Source: Imbricaverruca yamaguchii (taxonomy: Eukaryota > Arthropoda > Thecostraca > Neoverrucidae). From it: a stretch of DNA of 64,000 nt. A program made the position numbers and the translations under genes. The stretch spans positions 931,001 to 995,000 of the forward strand of contig JAOTOL010001435.1 in assembly GCA_034440575.1 (NCBI GenBank), written 5' to 3'. The notes below the pieces were generated by a model that saw only the letters and a program-made list of their open reading frames with translations, did not search any database and was not told the DNA's origin. This document shows positions 46,930-58,099 of the stretch, piece by piece (within the stretch, counting starts at the first letter, position 1; the number at the start of each line of letters is the position of its first letter).

Positions 46930-49480
46930 GATCCGGCTCCAGAGCAAGTCGGCGTGAGGGAAATGCTGCAACGTGAAGCACTGGCAGACACGTCAAGGTT
47001 AGAAGAGTGCCTGTAGCAGGCCAAATATACGGGAATGCTATCCAATTTGTGTTGGATGCGATCAACGAACATTTTGTGATTTTTCAAGCTGTATAATTAA
47101 TTAGCATAGCCCATATCCCCTCCACGTTTGTCTTTTATCCATGTTTGCTATCCTTTTATGTTTTTGCTGTGCATGCCCTATACTTGTTACCCTTTGTCTA
47201 TTATCACTTGTTTTCCTTTGTTTCCTTGATGAGTTGCCTACTGGCTAAAATTGCACACAGAGTTATTTGTCAAGGTGAACCATGCTTATCAGGCATAAAA
47301 GATATCCCCTATTGATATCGGTTGGGTTACAGCAGGATGCGGGCCAATAATAGAATGGCAAAAATGCACTTCGAATTAAGGAACTCCTTTTCCCACGCCA
47401 TCTCGTATGACCCTCTGCAATACGTAAGGGCTACGATTATTTAGTTACCTTTTACATTGATCTCCAGTCACTGCTGTCACATTGCTGAACCTGCCGGTGT
47501 TATACATTGACAGTCAAAGGTATCCTCCGCCGCGATGGCAACACCTGGATGTCCTAACGTATGTCACAATGACGCATACCACTAATTATAGGTGGGGATT
47601 TGTCATGGCTTATGTGGGGTGGTGTCGTACGTCTGCAGGTAACTGGAAGAATCTCCGTGCATTTCCAACCATTGACAAGCCATCTATTTATGCGAATATA
47701 GCTTCCCTATCGCCTTGCTCTTTGAATGTGCAACAGTAAATTTCCTATTCGCATTTTTTTATCGAGTCTAATAGAAGATTCTCGTCGGCTAAGATTTTGA
47801 AAAACGTTCTGGTGCTTGCTTGACGTTGTACGGTGTATTCTAGACTCACTCTTTTAAATTATGCTCAGTATTTTTGGTCGCAAAGGCAAGAAGGAAATTC
47901 AACTCACTTGAGCCTCACCTAATCTGACCTGGAAATTTGAAGAAGACTTATTTTAGTCCAAGTCGTGACATGCGGCTAGCTGATAAGTGTAGGGACTGTG
48001 AAGTCGATGCTTGCAAACATGATATGAGTCGAGAAAGGTGGCTAAAATTGTCTCTGTTGGCAGAAAGCATACAATAATAAGTAGCCTCGACGATGCGGTT
48101 AGGACGAATCGCATGCGTATCCATCATAATCCTTCATGCTGGCTACCGATTTCCCAAGGCGATGGAGCTGACATGGCATATGTGCGAATTAATTCTGCCA
48201 GCTCCGATTACTATCGGTACCATTCGGGAATCATCATGGGCTGACGTCACGCGTTGAACGGCATTGTGGTGCAGATGTGACGTTCATTGATGGCTTCTGT
48301 TTTGCTCTTCGAGATGCTGCTGAGTAAGCATATGAAGCCCGATCAGCTAGCATTCAAGAACAGTTTATGTGTGTTCTCTCTGAAGCGTGACCCTGAAGTT
48401 GAATCGTCGCTTGTGTTTAAAAATTCGTACATGTACGAATATTTTTTCAGGAAAGTTGCGAAGCATAAGAGTCATTTGAAAGCAAAGCATCTGGGTGAGC
48501 GCCTATCGCGGCGCACTTTTCTTACTTACCGTTTACCATATTTTTACGTTATGTGTCATGACGAAAGCTGGAAATAAACCCACATGTTTTGTTGTAAAAG
48601 GACACCTTTATATGTTGGCGAGAAAGCAGAAATGAATGAGAATACGTTTGACCTTTTCTCTGTGCATTGTGAAATACACTCCTCGTAGGTTTGGTGGTAT
48701 ACACGTAAAGCGTTTGCGGCTTTTACCATCGCATCGGCCCAGACAGATGAGACAAGGAGAGCCTGAGACAAGGAGAGCCTTTCTTTATTGAGTCATTGGA
48801 TAGATTCCCACCATTAGATGGATTCCCACCACTGGATGAATTGCGATATTAGTTGCAGGAGTGTTTCGTGAACAGCAAACACTTAATCATGACTACTACC
48901 CATTCTTTAACTCGGATATCGTCTCCAAAACCGTGTCCTGTACTCTGTACTACTTACTGGTAATTAGTACCAATTGCAGTCTTTATCAACGCTCAAGGCT
49001 CATGGGCGCTTGTGAGACGGTCACGCAGCTGCTAAGCCGGCACTATGTCGCTGATTGGTTGTTTTATGGGTGGTAGACAATGTGCTGCTAAATTAACTAG
49101 TAAAACATGCAACACATCGACAGACCACAGATAGTGTTTAATGTTGAGAAAGTAGCGGCATTGAACAGCATGCCCACCACGTACGGCCCCGGAATGGTTC
49201 TGTGTCGGTGTTTTCTGTCGTGACACAGTTGTGTTACGTGATTCACGTGGGGTGGAAGATATGTGCTAGGGCATCTTTGCTATTTTTGCAAGCATGCGAA
49301 CATTCAGCTTGCGAACGACAGAGATGCAAAATCAGGTAGACAACCTAATCATCCAGGTCATAATATATTCCTGCTGGAAGTTCAGTTAACATGTCGCTTA
49401 TATGCTGATGTTATTGGTACGCGGTGGACACAATTTCCAAATGAAGCGATACTTTCTCCCATCCACTCTCCCACGATCGG
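46930..49480. other. AT-rich part of FoxP intron 3
   Basis: No exon or repeat family recognised. A 96-codon frame at 48287-48577 has no similarity I can name. A small duplication (GAGACAAGGAGAGCCT) sits at about 48745-48780. Confidence 0.45.
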
Positions 49481-49509
49481 CGACATTCTGGTCCGCAGCC
49501 TGCACACCG

Positions 49510-49615
49510 GTGCATGCTGTGTGTGCGTATGTATCTGTATGTGTGTGCGTATGTATATGTATGTATGTATGTATGTGTGTATTGTGTGTGTGTGTGTAGC
49601 GGTGTGTGCGTGTGC
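49510..49615. repeat. TGTGTA/TGTATG simple repeat
   Basis: Low-complexity GT-rich tract; Cys-Val and His-Thr frames across it are artefacts. Confidence 0.9.
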
Positions 49616-49861
49616 TTGGTTTGGCCGGTGGGGCACAGTGTACCAATGCTGTGTGCCAGTGCCGGTGTGGCGGGCAGCGGCCACGCTGACACACCGTGTC
49701 GAGTAATCACGCGCACGTTTGGCGAGACCGCGCTGATACGGTCGCAGTCAACACGGCCACATGGTCGACGCCGAAAGTCATGCACTGTGTCGCGCCTGTG
49801 CCGCGCCCGCGCCGCGATAGCACTACCCGCGCCGCACCTCGTCGCATCTAGCTGGCTGACT

Positions 49862-50185
49862 CACAGCCGTGGTCTCGGCGGACCGGACCACAGTCGCGGA
49901 CTTGGCGGATCGGACCACAGTCGTGGTCTCGGCGGACCGGATCACAGTCGTGGTCTCGGCGAACAGGATCACAGCCGCAGTCTCGGGGGACCGGATCAGA
50001 GTCACGGTCTCGGCCGACCGGATCACAGTCGTGGTCTCGGCGAACAGGATCACAGCCGCAGTCTCGGGGGACCGGATCAGAGTCACGGTCTCGGCCGACC
50101 GGATCACAGCCGTGGTCTCCGCGGACAGGATCAGAGTCGTGGTCTTGGCGGACCGGGTCACAGCCGCGGTCTCGGCATACGATGA
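49862..50185. repeat. 27-bp minisatellite with 81-bp higher-order duplication
   Basis: About 11 units of GATCACAGTCGTGGTCTCGG plus CGGACCG. Three consecutive unit types (ending GCGAACAG, GGGGACCG, GCCGACCG) occur twice in the same order at about 49940-50100. Nine codons per unit keeps both strands open. Confidence 0.93.
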
Positions 50186-50199
50186 GAACAGGACAGGAG

Positions 50200-51030
50200 T
50201 CACACAGGCACCCCAAGATATTGCACGCAGTGGATGTCGGAGGGAGACCAGGTCATTGAGTCACGGCACTCTCACGTCGCACCGAAAATATGTCGCCTTT
50301 AACAGGAAAAATGAGAATATGGGCCAACCTGACTAACTTTGCACCCTCTTCCTCTTCTTTCCCGCGGTCGACGTATGAACCCTCCATCTCACCAGTGGAC
50401 GCAGTGCGACACGTGGTAACAGTGTAGAGCAGCATGGTGTCTGTACGACGACTCGCAGTTCGTGGTGAAGTATTGGTGACGAGCAGGCTGTGTGTATTAG
50501 CTTTGCGACGAGACTGCGGCCAGCACGAAGGTCGTAGTAGCGTTGTATGCATGGACAAGACAAGTTGAAATCCATTCATTCCATGCAATGCATACACTTG
50601 GCGGCTAATGATCTCGAAAATCCGAATCGTGATCTGACCCCTGTTCATGCGCCCACGACCAGTGCCGGAAACGATCGTGTTGTGTTATCATTGCAAACGT
50701 CTGCACCAAACCGCTTGACCAGAAATGTCGTCGCCAACCTCTCACGCCTTCTGGTCGCTGGCGGATTTGGTGACGTTGCGAGCTGTGGGGTCCAAACCCG
50801 AGATGCTGCGGTCCAGAGCCGTGCGCCCTACCGACCGAGCTACGTCGGTAACCCGAACCCGAGGCGGCCGATCGTTGCCGGGTTCGGCGTGTTGCTGGCT
50901 ACCGCTTGTTGCCGTGGCAGCGGCCGTGCGTCGAGAAGCGGTTTATAGCTGATGGGTTTGTTCTGCTCGACAACACGCCGACGAGGCGGGCCGTTAGCGA
51001 CAGGCGTGCTCACGTGCCAATAAGTGCACG
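50200..51030. promoter_or_regulatory. single-copy intron sequence with an X-box-like site
   Basis: GTTGCCGTGGCAGC at 50908-50921 is a near-palindromic RFX X-box candidate in a CpG-rich stretch. Nothing else recognised. Confidence 0.25.
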
Positions 51031-51036
51031 CGCGCG

Positions 51037-52017
51037 GACACGTGGGCGTACAGCGACCTGCGACCGCTGGCTGGCGGTGCAGCAACGTCAGTGGCCGTCG
51101 TCACTCGGTACGGTGGGAGGACACAGACACGTGGGCGTACAGCGACCTGCGACCGCTGGCTGGTGGTGCAGCAACGTCAGTGGCCGTCGTCACTCGGTAC
51201 GGTGGGAGGACACGGACACGTGGGCGTACAGCGACCTGCGACCGCTGGCTGGCGGTGCAGCAACGTCAGTGGCCGTCGTCACTCGGTACGGTGGGAGGAC
51301 ACGGACACGTGGGCGTACAGCGACCTGCGACCGCTGGCTGGTGGTGCAGCAACGTCAGTGGCCGTCGTCACTCGGTACGGTGGGAGGACACGGACACGTG
51401 GGCGTACAGCGACCTGCGACCGCTGGCTGGTGGTGCAGCAACGTCAGTGGCCGTCGTCACTCGGTACGGTGGGAGGACACGGACACGTGGGCGTACAGCG
51501 ACCTGCGACAGCTGGCTGGTGGTGCAGCAACGTCAGTGGCCGTCGTCACTCGGTACGGTGGGAGGACACGGACACGTGGGCGTACAGCGACCTGCGACAG
51601 CTGGCTGGTGGTGCAGCAACGTCAGTGGCCGTCGTCACTCGGTACGGTGGGAGGACACGGACACGTGGGCGTACAGCGACCTGCGACCGCTGGCTGGCGG
51701 TGCAGCAACGTCAGTGGCCGTCGTCACTCGGTACGGTGGGAGGACACGGACACGTGGGCGTACAGCGACCTGCGACAGCTAGCTGGTGGTGCAGCAACGT
51801 CAGTGGCCGTCGTCACTCGGTACGGTGGGAGGACACGGACACGTGGGCGTACAGCGACCTGCGGCAGCAGGCTGGTGGTGCAGCAACGTCAGTGGCCGTC
51901 GTCACTCGGTACGGTGGGAGGACACGGACACGTGGGCGTACAGCGACCTGCGGCAGCAGGCTGGTGGTGCAGCAACGTCAGTGGCCGTCGTCACTCGGTA
52001 CGGTGGGAGGACACGCA
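51037..52017. repeat. 89-bp minisatellite, 11 copies
   Basis: Unit GACACGTGGGCGTACAGCGA, then CCTGCGACCGCTGGCTGGCG, GTGCAGCAACGTCAGTGGCC and GTCGTCACTCGGTACGGTGG plus GAGGACACG. The copies are almost identical, so the array is young or recently homogenised. Each contains the E-box CACGTG. Eighty-nine is not a multiple of three; the frames of 250-380 codons are cyclic read-through. Confidence 0.96.
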
Positions 52018-52261
52018 GTCAATTGATCAAAGCCAGTTGTGACGTATAGTCGATAGAAGCCGTGAGTGTTGCCACGGCTTCTCTGGAGAAGCCACCTTCA
52101 TCCAAACTGCGTGAAATTCAGCATTGCGCTCATTACATTAAATGGACAAATATGACCAAAACCATCCCGTCTCCCCCATACCCATCAAAAACATGTGGTG
52201 GCGTCCATCGACGGATCAAATGCGGCAGATAGTTATTTTGTAGGAGTATCAGGAGCAAGTC

Positions 52262-52430
52262 AGTCGGTTGGAGGTCTAGTTGTGGCAAACGGTCAGTTGG
52301 AGGTCCAGTTGTGGCAAACGGTCGGTTGGAGGTCCAGTTGTGGCTACCGGTCGGTTGGAGGTCCAGTTGTGGCAAACGATTTGTTGGAGGTCCAGTTGTA
52401 GCAGACAGTCGATTGGAGACATAGTTGTGG
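52262..52430. repeat. 29-bp tandem repeat, 5 copies
   Basis: Unit GTTGGAGGTCCAGTTGTGGC plus AAACGGTCG, with increasing divergence at both ends. Confidence 0.92.
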
Positions 52431-52466
52431 AGGATATGTGAAAGATATCCTGCTGGGCGACTCATC

Positions 52467-53830
52467 ACACCTGAGCGTGTCCCTGTCACACCTGAGCGTG
52501 TCCCCGTCACACCTGAGCGTGTCCCTGTCACACCTCTGAGCGTGTCCCCGTCACACACCTGAGCGTGTCCCTGTCACACCTGAACGTATCCCCGTCATAC
52601 CTGAGCGTGTCCCCGTCATACCTGAACGTGTCCCCGTCATACCTGAACGTGTCCCCGTCACACCTGAGCGTGTCCACGACACCCCTGAGCGTGTCCCTGT
52701 CACACCTCTGAGCGTGCCCCGTCACACCTGAGAGTGTCCCTGTCACACCTGAGCGTATCTCCGTCATACCTGAACGTGTCCCTGTCACACCTGAGCGTGT
52801 CCCTGTCACACCTCTGAGCGTGTCCCTGTCACACCTGAACGTATCCCCGTCACACCTGAGCGTGACCCCGTCACACCTGAGCGTGTCCCCGTCACATCTG
52901 AGCGTGTCCCCGTCACACTTGAGCGTGTCCCCGTCACACCTGAGCGTGTCCCCGTCACATCTGAGCGTGTCCCCGTCACACCTGAGAGTGTCCCCGTCAC
53001 GCCTGAGCGTGTCCCCGTCACACCTGAACGTATCCCCGTCACACCTGAGCGTGACCCCGTCACATCTGAGCGTGTCTCCGTCACACCTGAGCGTGTCCCC
53101 GTCACACCTGATACCTGAACGTGTCCCCGTCACATCTGAGCGTGTCTCCGTCACACCTGAGCGTGTCCCCGTCACACCTGAACGTGTCCCCGTCACACCT
53201 GAGCGTGTCCCTGTCACACCTCTGAGCGTGTCCCAGTCACACCTCTGAGCGTGTCCTCGTCATACCTGAACGTGTCCCCGTCACACTTGAGCGTGTCCCC
53301 GTCACACCTGAGCGTGTCCCCGTCACACCTGAACGTATCCCCGTCACACCTGAGCGTGACCCCGTCACACCTGAGCGTGTCCCCGTCACACCTGAACGTG
53401 TCCCCGTCACACTTGAGCGTGTCCCCGTCACACCTGAGCGTGTCCCCGTCACACCTGAGCGTATCCCCGTCACATCTGAGCGTGTCTCCGTCACACCTGA
53501 GCGTGTCCCCGTCACACCTGATACCTGAACGTGTCCCCGTCACATCTGAGCGTGTCTCCGTCACACCTGAGCGTGTCCCCGTCACACCTGAGCGTGTCCC
53601 CGTCACCCCTGAGCGTGTCCCCGTCACACCTGAGCGTGTCCCCGTCACAACTGAGCGTGTCCCCGTCACACCTGAGCGTGTCCCCGTCACACCTGAGCGT
53701 GTCCCCGTTACACCTGAGCGTGTCCCCGTCACACCTGAGCGTGTCCCCGTCACACCTGAGCGTGTCCCCGTCACACCTGAGCGTGTCCCCGTCACACCTG
53801 ATCGTGTCCACGACACTCCTGAGCGTCCCC
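52467..53830. repeat. 21-bp minisatellite, about 65 copies, abutting FoxP exon 4
   Basis: Unit GTCCCCGTCACACCTGAGCG plus T. Frames such as VPVTPER repeats stay open because 21 is seven codons. A rare variant, ACCTGATACCTGAACG, occurs at about 53107 and 53517, about 409 bp apart in the same context, which suggests a large internal duplication. The array ends about 20 nt from the exon 4 acceptor. Confidence 0.95.
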
Positions 53831-53847
53831 TGATTGTGTGTCTGTAG

Positions 53848-54189
53848 TCCGCTGGCGCCTGACGATCGCTCCGTACGGGCAGGTCTGGCCAGCGAGACGA
53901 GCAGCTCGCACTGGGACAAGTCGTGCGACCGTCGCTCGGACGGCAGCTCGCCGCCGTACAGCACGCCGCGGTCGCCGCCGCCGCTGCAGCCGCTCAGCGG
54001 AGCCAACGGCCTGCTGCCGGCGCTGGCCAACGGCGTCAGGTGGGACGCCAGGAACGGCGTCGACGACGAGCGGCACGCCCTCCAGGAGGAGGACGACACT
54101 GCCGCCAAGACGGCGCCGCTCTTCTCCAACGGCATCTGCAACTGGCCCGGCTGCGACGCGTCGTGCGCCGACCGCGGCGCCTTCGTCAA
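53848..54189 (+). CDS. FoxP: FoxP exon 4: Pro/Ser linker and first half of C2H2 zinc finger
   Basis: A 342-nt GC-rich exon, starting and ending in phase 2. It encodes a polar linker (PLAPDDRSVRAGLASETSSS), a Pro-rich part (SPPYSTPRSPPPLQPLSG), an acidic part (EEDDTAAKTAPL) and then FSNGICNWPGCDASC. The last piece is the start of the FOXP C2H2 finger: Cys-Asn-Trp-Pro-Gly-Cys supplies the two zinc-binding cysteines in the family spacing (vertebrate GVCKWPGC). The donor is TCAA|GTGAGC, splitting the Lys codon just before the His-Leu-Asn-x-Glu-His half. A 1.37-kb 21-bp minisatellite ends only about 20 nt before the acceptor TGTCTGTAG, and an 11-bp repeat starts about 105 nt after the donor. An apparent in-frame stop immediately after the exon belongs to the intron. 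Confidence 0.93.
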
Positions 54190-54295
54190 GTGAGCGCGCA
54201 CGTACAGCCGCGGCCGGCGGCCGGCGGTGGGAGGGTGGACGGTGACGTGTGCTGACGGGATCTGCGCATATGATGACGGATGTGGTTGCCATGTG

Positions 54296-54432
54296 GTGGC
54301 CATATGGCGACCATACGGCGACCATACGGCGACCATACGGTGGCCATACGGTGACCATACGGTGACCATACGGTGGCCATACGGCGACCATACGGTGACC
54401 ATACGGTGACCATACGGTGACCATACGGTTAT
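54296..54432. repeat. 11-bp ATACGGTGACC repeat in FoxP intron 4
   Basis: About 12 copies with GGTGGCC and GGCGACC variants, starting about 105 nt after the exon 4 donor. Confidence 0.94.
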
Positions 54433-54919
54433 GGGTGGGATGGTGGATGTGACTAGTTTTGTAACGGATGTGGTTGGTTTGTGTTGTTAGAGTCGTGAGC
54501 AGGGTTTCGGTTAGCACGAAATAAATATACTTGCACAGTGGGAAGACGTGTGTGGTGTGTCCGTATTCGTGATCTGCTATTAAGCATTCATTCGGAGGCG
54601 TAGCTCCTGATGTCATTGCATTCAAGTTAGGCCAACATCGTGACATTGCATGTTATACGACGCTGGCCGCATGTCCGTTGAGAATCCCTGACGGCCAGTA
54701 GGGCCTCGGGCATCTCTTCACCTGCCAGGTGTCTGCTGTAGGATATATGACATATCCGCCCACCCAGTGAGCGCATGCAGGACAGTGGACAGAGTATGCT
54801 TCCATCCTGCGGTCACTGACACGGCTTACGCATCACAGAAGCGTGCTGCAGAACACGTATGCAGGGCTGCCCACCGGACAGTGTGCGGCGGTGTGTCTGA
54901 CCTCTGTCGCCCCGGGCAG

Positions 54920-55097
54920 GCACCTGAACACGGAGCACCGGCTGGACGACAGGTCAACGGCGCACGTGCGTGTCCAGATGCAGGTGGTGCAGCAGATGGA
55001 GAGCAACCTGGCCAAGGAGAAGGCGCGCCTGTCGGCCATGATGGCGCACCTGCACATGACCCGCGAGCGGATGGACGAAGTGAAGCCGGAGCCGCAG
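54920..55097 (+). CDS. FoxP: FoxP exon 5: second half of zinc finger and leucine zipper
   Basis: The diagnostic exon. It completes the split Lys codon and reads [20 protein letters not shown], then [20 protein letters not shown] and [19 protein letters not shown]. It is nearly co-linear with vertebrate FOXP (HLNx[36 protein letters not shown]). His-Leu-Asn-Thr-Glu-His provides the two zinc-binding histidines. The following heptads form the leucine zipper through which FOXP proteins homo- and heterodimerise, a step needed for DNA binding in this family. The acceptor is CCCGGGCAG and the donor CAG|GTGAGC; phases are 2 in and 0 out. Frequent Arg/Lys changes lie outside the core positions. This exon fixes both the family (FoxP rather than another forkhead class) and the strand. 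Confidence 0.97.
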
Positions 55098-55756
55098 GTG
55101 AGCTGATACAGTTGCCGACGCCGTTGTCAGTGGCTCCCCGACGTGCCGGCCGATGGAGAAAATGAAGGATGTGCATTGCACAAGTGCTTGCGGACGTGGT
55201 CCAGAAGGAGCGAGGAATTGCGTATCATCGTGCCGTCGACGGCAACGATCAAGTCGTGTTCTTGGCATATAAATAGGCATACGATAGACTAAGCGCATCC
55301 TGCATCGAAAGGTTAGTTGGCGTTGACAGTTGTCTTCTCTTTTCTGTCTTTATGCTTTGGCTTTACGCTCTTAGCATGAAAGGAAACATCTCCCCGGTGC
55401 AGCACTTGTGATATCCTTAGAACATTCTATACGTCGATGAAAATTTCAAGTAGTTTCATGTGAAACAGCATATGTATATTGGTGAAATATATTTATTTTA
55501 TTTGGGCCTACTTTACTTACCTCAGTTACTATTGACTAATAGTTGCTGGTCATTGCATTGGTATTTACACTCCACAACGGTCTTTGCAAGGATTCTCGAA
55601 AGTGAACTTAGGCTCTGTTATATTATCCATGATCCATACGTGTCCAATCAAGTGCAGGCAAAATCGTATTCGTAGATATCAGCGATACTCATAGTCAAGC
55701 CGACGATGACCTCGTCGGGGTCCATGTTGCATGTTGAGAGGCACCTCCAATTGCAG

Positions 55757-55934
55757 ATGGCACCGAGCTTAGCGAGCTTACCCCAGGTGAGCGCGTCCAT
55801 CTTCCCGTCGTCGACGCCGCCCAGCCAGCTGTTGTCGGGCAACCCGTTCCTGCGGACTGCGATGCTGCACGCGCCGGCGCCGGCCGGTATTGTGCCGACC
55901 CGCCGAAGGGTCACTGATCGGCCAGTCGCCTCAA
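55757..55934 (+). CDS. FoxP: FoxP exon 6: linker before the forkhead domain
   Basis: Starts after AATTGCAG in phase 0 and ends at TCAA|GTGAGT in phase 1. It encodes MAPSLASLPQVSASIFPSST, PPSQLLSGNPFLRTAML, then HAPAPAGIVPTRRRVTDRP and VAS. The conserved piece is Ile-Val-Pro-Thr-Arg-Arg-Arg-Val-Thr-Asp, equivalent to GAIRRRHSDKYN just ahead of the forkhead domain in vertebrate FOXPs. The rest is family-typical low-complexity linker. An alternative acceptor, TTACCCCAG ending at 55786, would remove ten residues and keep phase. A 13-bp repeat begins about 35 nt past the donor. The next exon should start the forkhead domain, but nothing encoding it is found to 64000, so the gene continues outside the window. 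Confidence 0.8.
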
Positions 55935-55969
55935 GTGAGTACTGACCGGCCACCATACCGAGCACAAAC

Positions 55970-56225
55970 ACCGGGCCCACACACCGTGCCCCCAGACCGG
56001 ACCTACACACCGGGCACCCCACACCAGGCCCCCACACCGGGCCCCCACACCGGGCCCCCACACCGGACCTACACACCGGGCCCCCACACCGGGCCCCCCA
56101 CACCGGGCCCCCACACCGGGCCCCCACACCGGGCCCCCACACCGGGCCCCCACACCGGGCCCCCACACCGGGCCCCCACACCAGGCCCCCACACCGGACC
56201 CCCACACCGGGTCCCCACACCAAGC
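55970..56225. repeat. 13-bp GGGCCCCCACACC repeat after FoxP exon 6
   Basis: About 18 copies beginning about 35 nt past the exon 6 donor. The minus strand is a run of GGGGG and CCC-GG blocks with G-quadruplex potential. Confidence 0.94.
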
Positions 56226-56417
56226 ACAAGGGATGTAGATGTAGATACTGGCACAAGGGATGTATATGTGGATACGGGCTTCCTACTATACCAGATGGTG
56301 CACCATCAGTAGTAGCAGAAGCACCCAGTAGTGATTTAGGCTTTGGGATTGGTGGGTACAACCGAAGACGAAAATCCAATACGTCAACCAGCCTTTTTGT
56401 GGCCCTTCAAATATATG

Positions 56418-56471
56418 CGTTTACATGGTCATGGTTGACGATGTGCCCAAGAGCCTAAATAACAAACCAAC
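56418..56471 (+). mobile_element. diverged module copy after FoxP exon 6
   Basis: CATGGTCATGGTTGACGATG and TGCCCAAGAGCCTAAATAAC plus AAACCAACGG fit the module. No confident target-site duplication was found. Confidence 0.5.
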
Positions 56472-56479
56472 GGTTCGAA

Positions 56480-57180
56480 TGTAATTTACGTCAGTCGCCC
56501 AACCGGTACCAACCAGATATATTTCATGACAGGCAGCACCACAATTAGGATGACTCGATGTGGCACATTGGCTCCCGATTGGCTGATGAAGCGCAGTATG
56601 TTAAGTCGTGTACCGAAGTCCTGCAGCTCATGTCTTTCTAGGCTGAATAAGTGCTGTATTCTGATATTTTGGGGAATGAGGTTGGTGTCCGCGCCTTAAC
56701 CAAACACCTTGCGGATGATGCCAAGGTGATGGATTTATTGCGGATGGAGTTGGCAGCAGCAGCTGCAGCGGCAGGCTTTCCCGACACCGGCATCCAGAGC
56801 TGTTGTGTTGTTCCATTGCAGTTCAACTGTTGTTGGCGCAGCCCGCAGATCAATACCCGGATCGGCTCTACGCTTATCTGATACCATGTTGTGCCCGTGA
56901 CGAGTGCACACAAACAGGCCCGCCGTATTACGGCGCCCACTTTACGTGATTATTATGAACTAGGAAAGGTAAACTCATTACTATCCTTGCCGCGGATGAA
57001 TATTTAATGCCACGACATGCGTACGCGTGGTGTAGAAAATACGCCGACTGGGTTGTCGGGCTGACGAACCGCCACAACAAAACATACCACCCGACTCATC
57101 GGCCGAATGATATTTTGTGTAAACACGCGCTTCAGTAGAATAACGCCAATACGCTGGTTATGCACAAAGGACGTAAACAC
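56480..57180. promoter_or_regulatory. single-copy intron DNA with two GTAAACACG sites
   Basis: GTAAACA occurs at 57119-57125 and 57173-57179, both followed by CG. The stretch 56990-57180 is richer in GC than its flanks. No coding similarity. Candidate forkhead-responsive element, weakly supported. Confidence 0.25.
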
Positions 57181-57199
57181 GGTGACTATGCTAGTTCAG

Positions 57200-58000
57200 G
57201 ACGGTAATATCGGGCACACCGTGCTTCTCAGTATTGGGCTACGTGTCGCCGTAGTAAATTTGATGTTGTAGCAGTAAGCTAACCAGAGACGTGAGGCTAC
57301 ATGTAGCGCATCAGGCGTACAGGCGAAGCACGCTTGTCCCCATTTAAATTTAATTGAGTAAAACACAAGCTGAATGTAGTCAGGTAAAACGAAAAATAAA
57401 TCAGGCTCAAATGAAAGCAATTCTATGGACAAGTTTCACGTAGTGGGTCTCTGGTTGCAAGAAACCGTAATATTACTTCGTAAACAAAATTTATGTATTT
57501 GTCTCACAGGAGAAGCATTCAGAGCATAATTTGATAATTTCACTTATGGCTTGCCATCAATTTAAAAACCTTCTCGTAGCAATGACGTCACATATGTGGT
57601 TTCTCGAAGCAGCCAAGCTCGAAGCGCACAGGGAACCATACGTTGGATTGTTCCATGCAACGTTTTTTTAACAGACTCACGTCATGGATACTAAGGATGC
57701 TGGTTGTGATGCTGAAATGCTTTTACGAAAATATGAAGCTTGGAAGGGTAGGTAATCTAGTATGGTCGTAATACAGCAACTACAATGTTTGTTTCAAATC
57801 TGGCGCAACGTGGTGCGCACAAACAGCAAAGGCTTGTACTATGTTCATGATTAAAATGAGTAAAGTAATGGAAAAGACAACGACATAAATTATTTGTGAC
57901 TTAGCTGAACAAAGACCATGGCTTCTCCCTCAGCAAAACAAAGGCTGTTTGTACCTAATTCCATAATTGGCATTGCATAATGGGGTAAGCTGCAAGCGGC
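57200..58000. other. AT-rich DNA, no recognised feature
   Basis: No gene or repeat family recognised. Confidence 0.5.
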
Positions 58001-58099
58001 ATCCCAATGCCAAATTTATATTCATTTGTGAATATTACACTTCACATTATGAAATTGTCAAAATATATGAGCAAATACATGAAGATGCAGTTAAAATGC

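Larger units (their letters stand above)
43641..53847 (+). other. FoxP: FoxP intron 3, about 10.2 kb
   Basis: The largest complete intron seen. It holds two CpG-rich islands (44760-45560 and 46430-46870), the 24-, 27-, 29-, 89- and 21-bp arrays, and one retroposed 3' module at 44270. No additional exon with FoxP similarity could be found, including the short Trp-containing motif that lies between the coiled segments and the finger in vertebrates. Confidence 0.75.

Noticed and set aside
48287..48577. 96-codon open frame as a gene
   Set aside because: AT-rich intron context, no similarity, no splice or start support.
50906..52049. 378-, 311- and 252-codon frames
   Set aside because: Cyclic translation of an 89-bp array.
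52528..53847. VPVTPER-repeat protein, possible exon extension of FoxP
   Set aside because: The 21-bp array precedes a normal acceptor; the frame ends in a stop before the exon and is not joined to it.
53792..54646. 284- and 296-codon minus-strand frames opposite FoxP exon 4
   Set aside because: Shadow of the GC-rich + strand exon, which has clear FOXP similarity.
56651..56881. Poly-Ala frame as a missing FoxP exon
   Set aside because: The sequence does not resemble the forkhead domain or any FOXP segment, and no matching splice phase was found.
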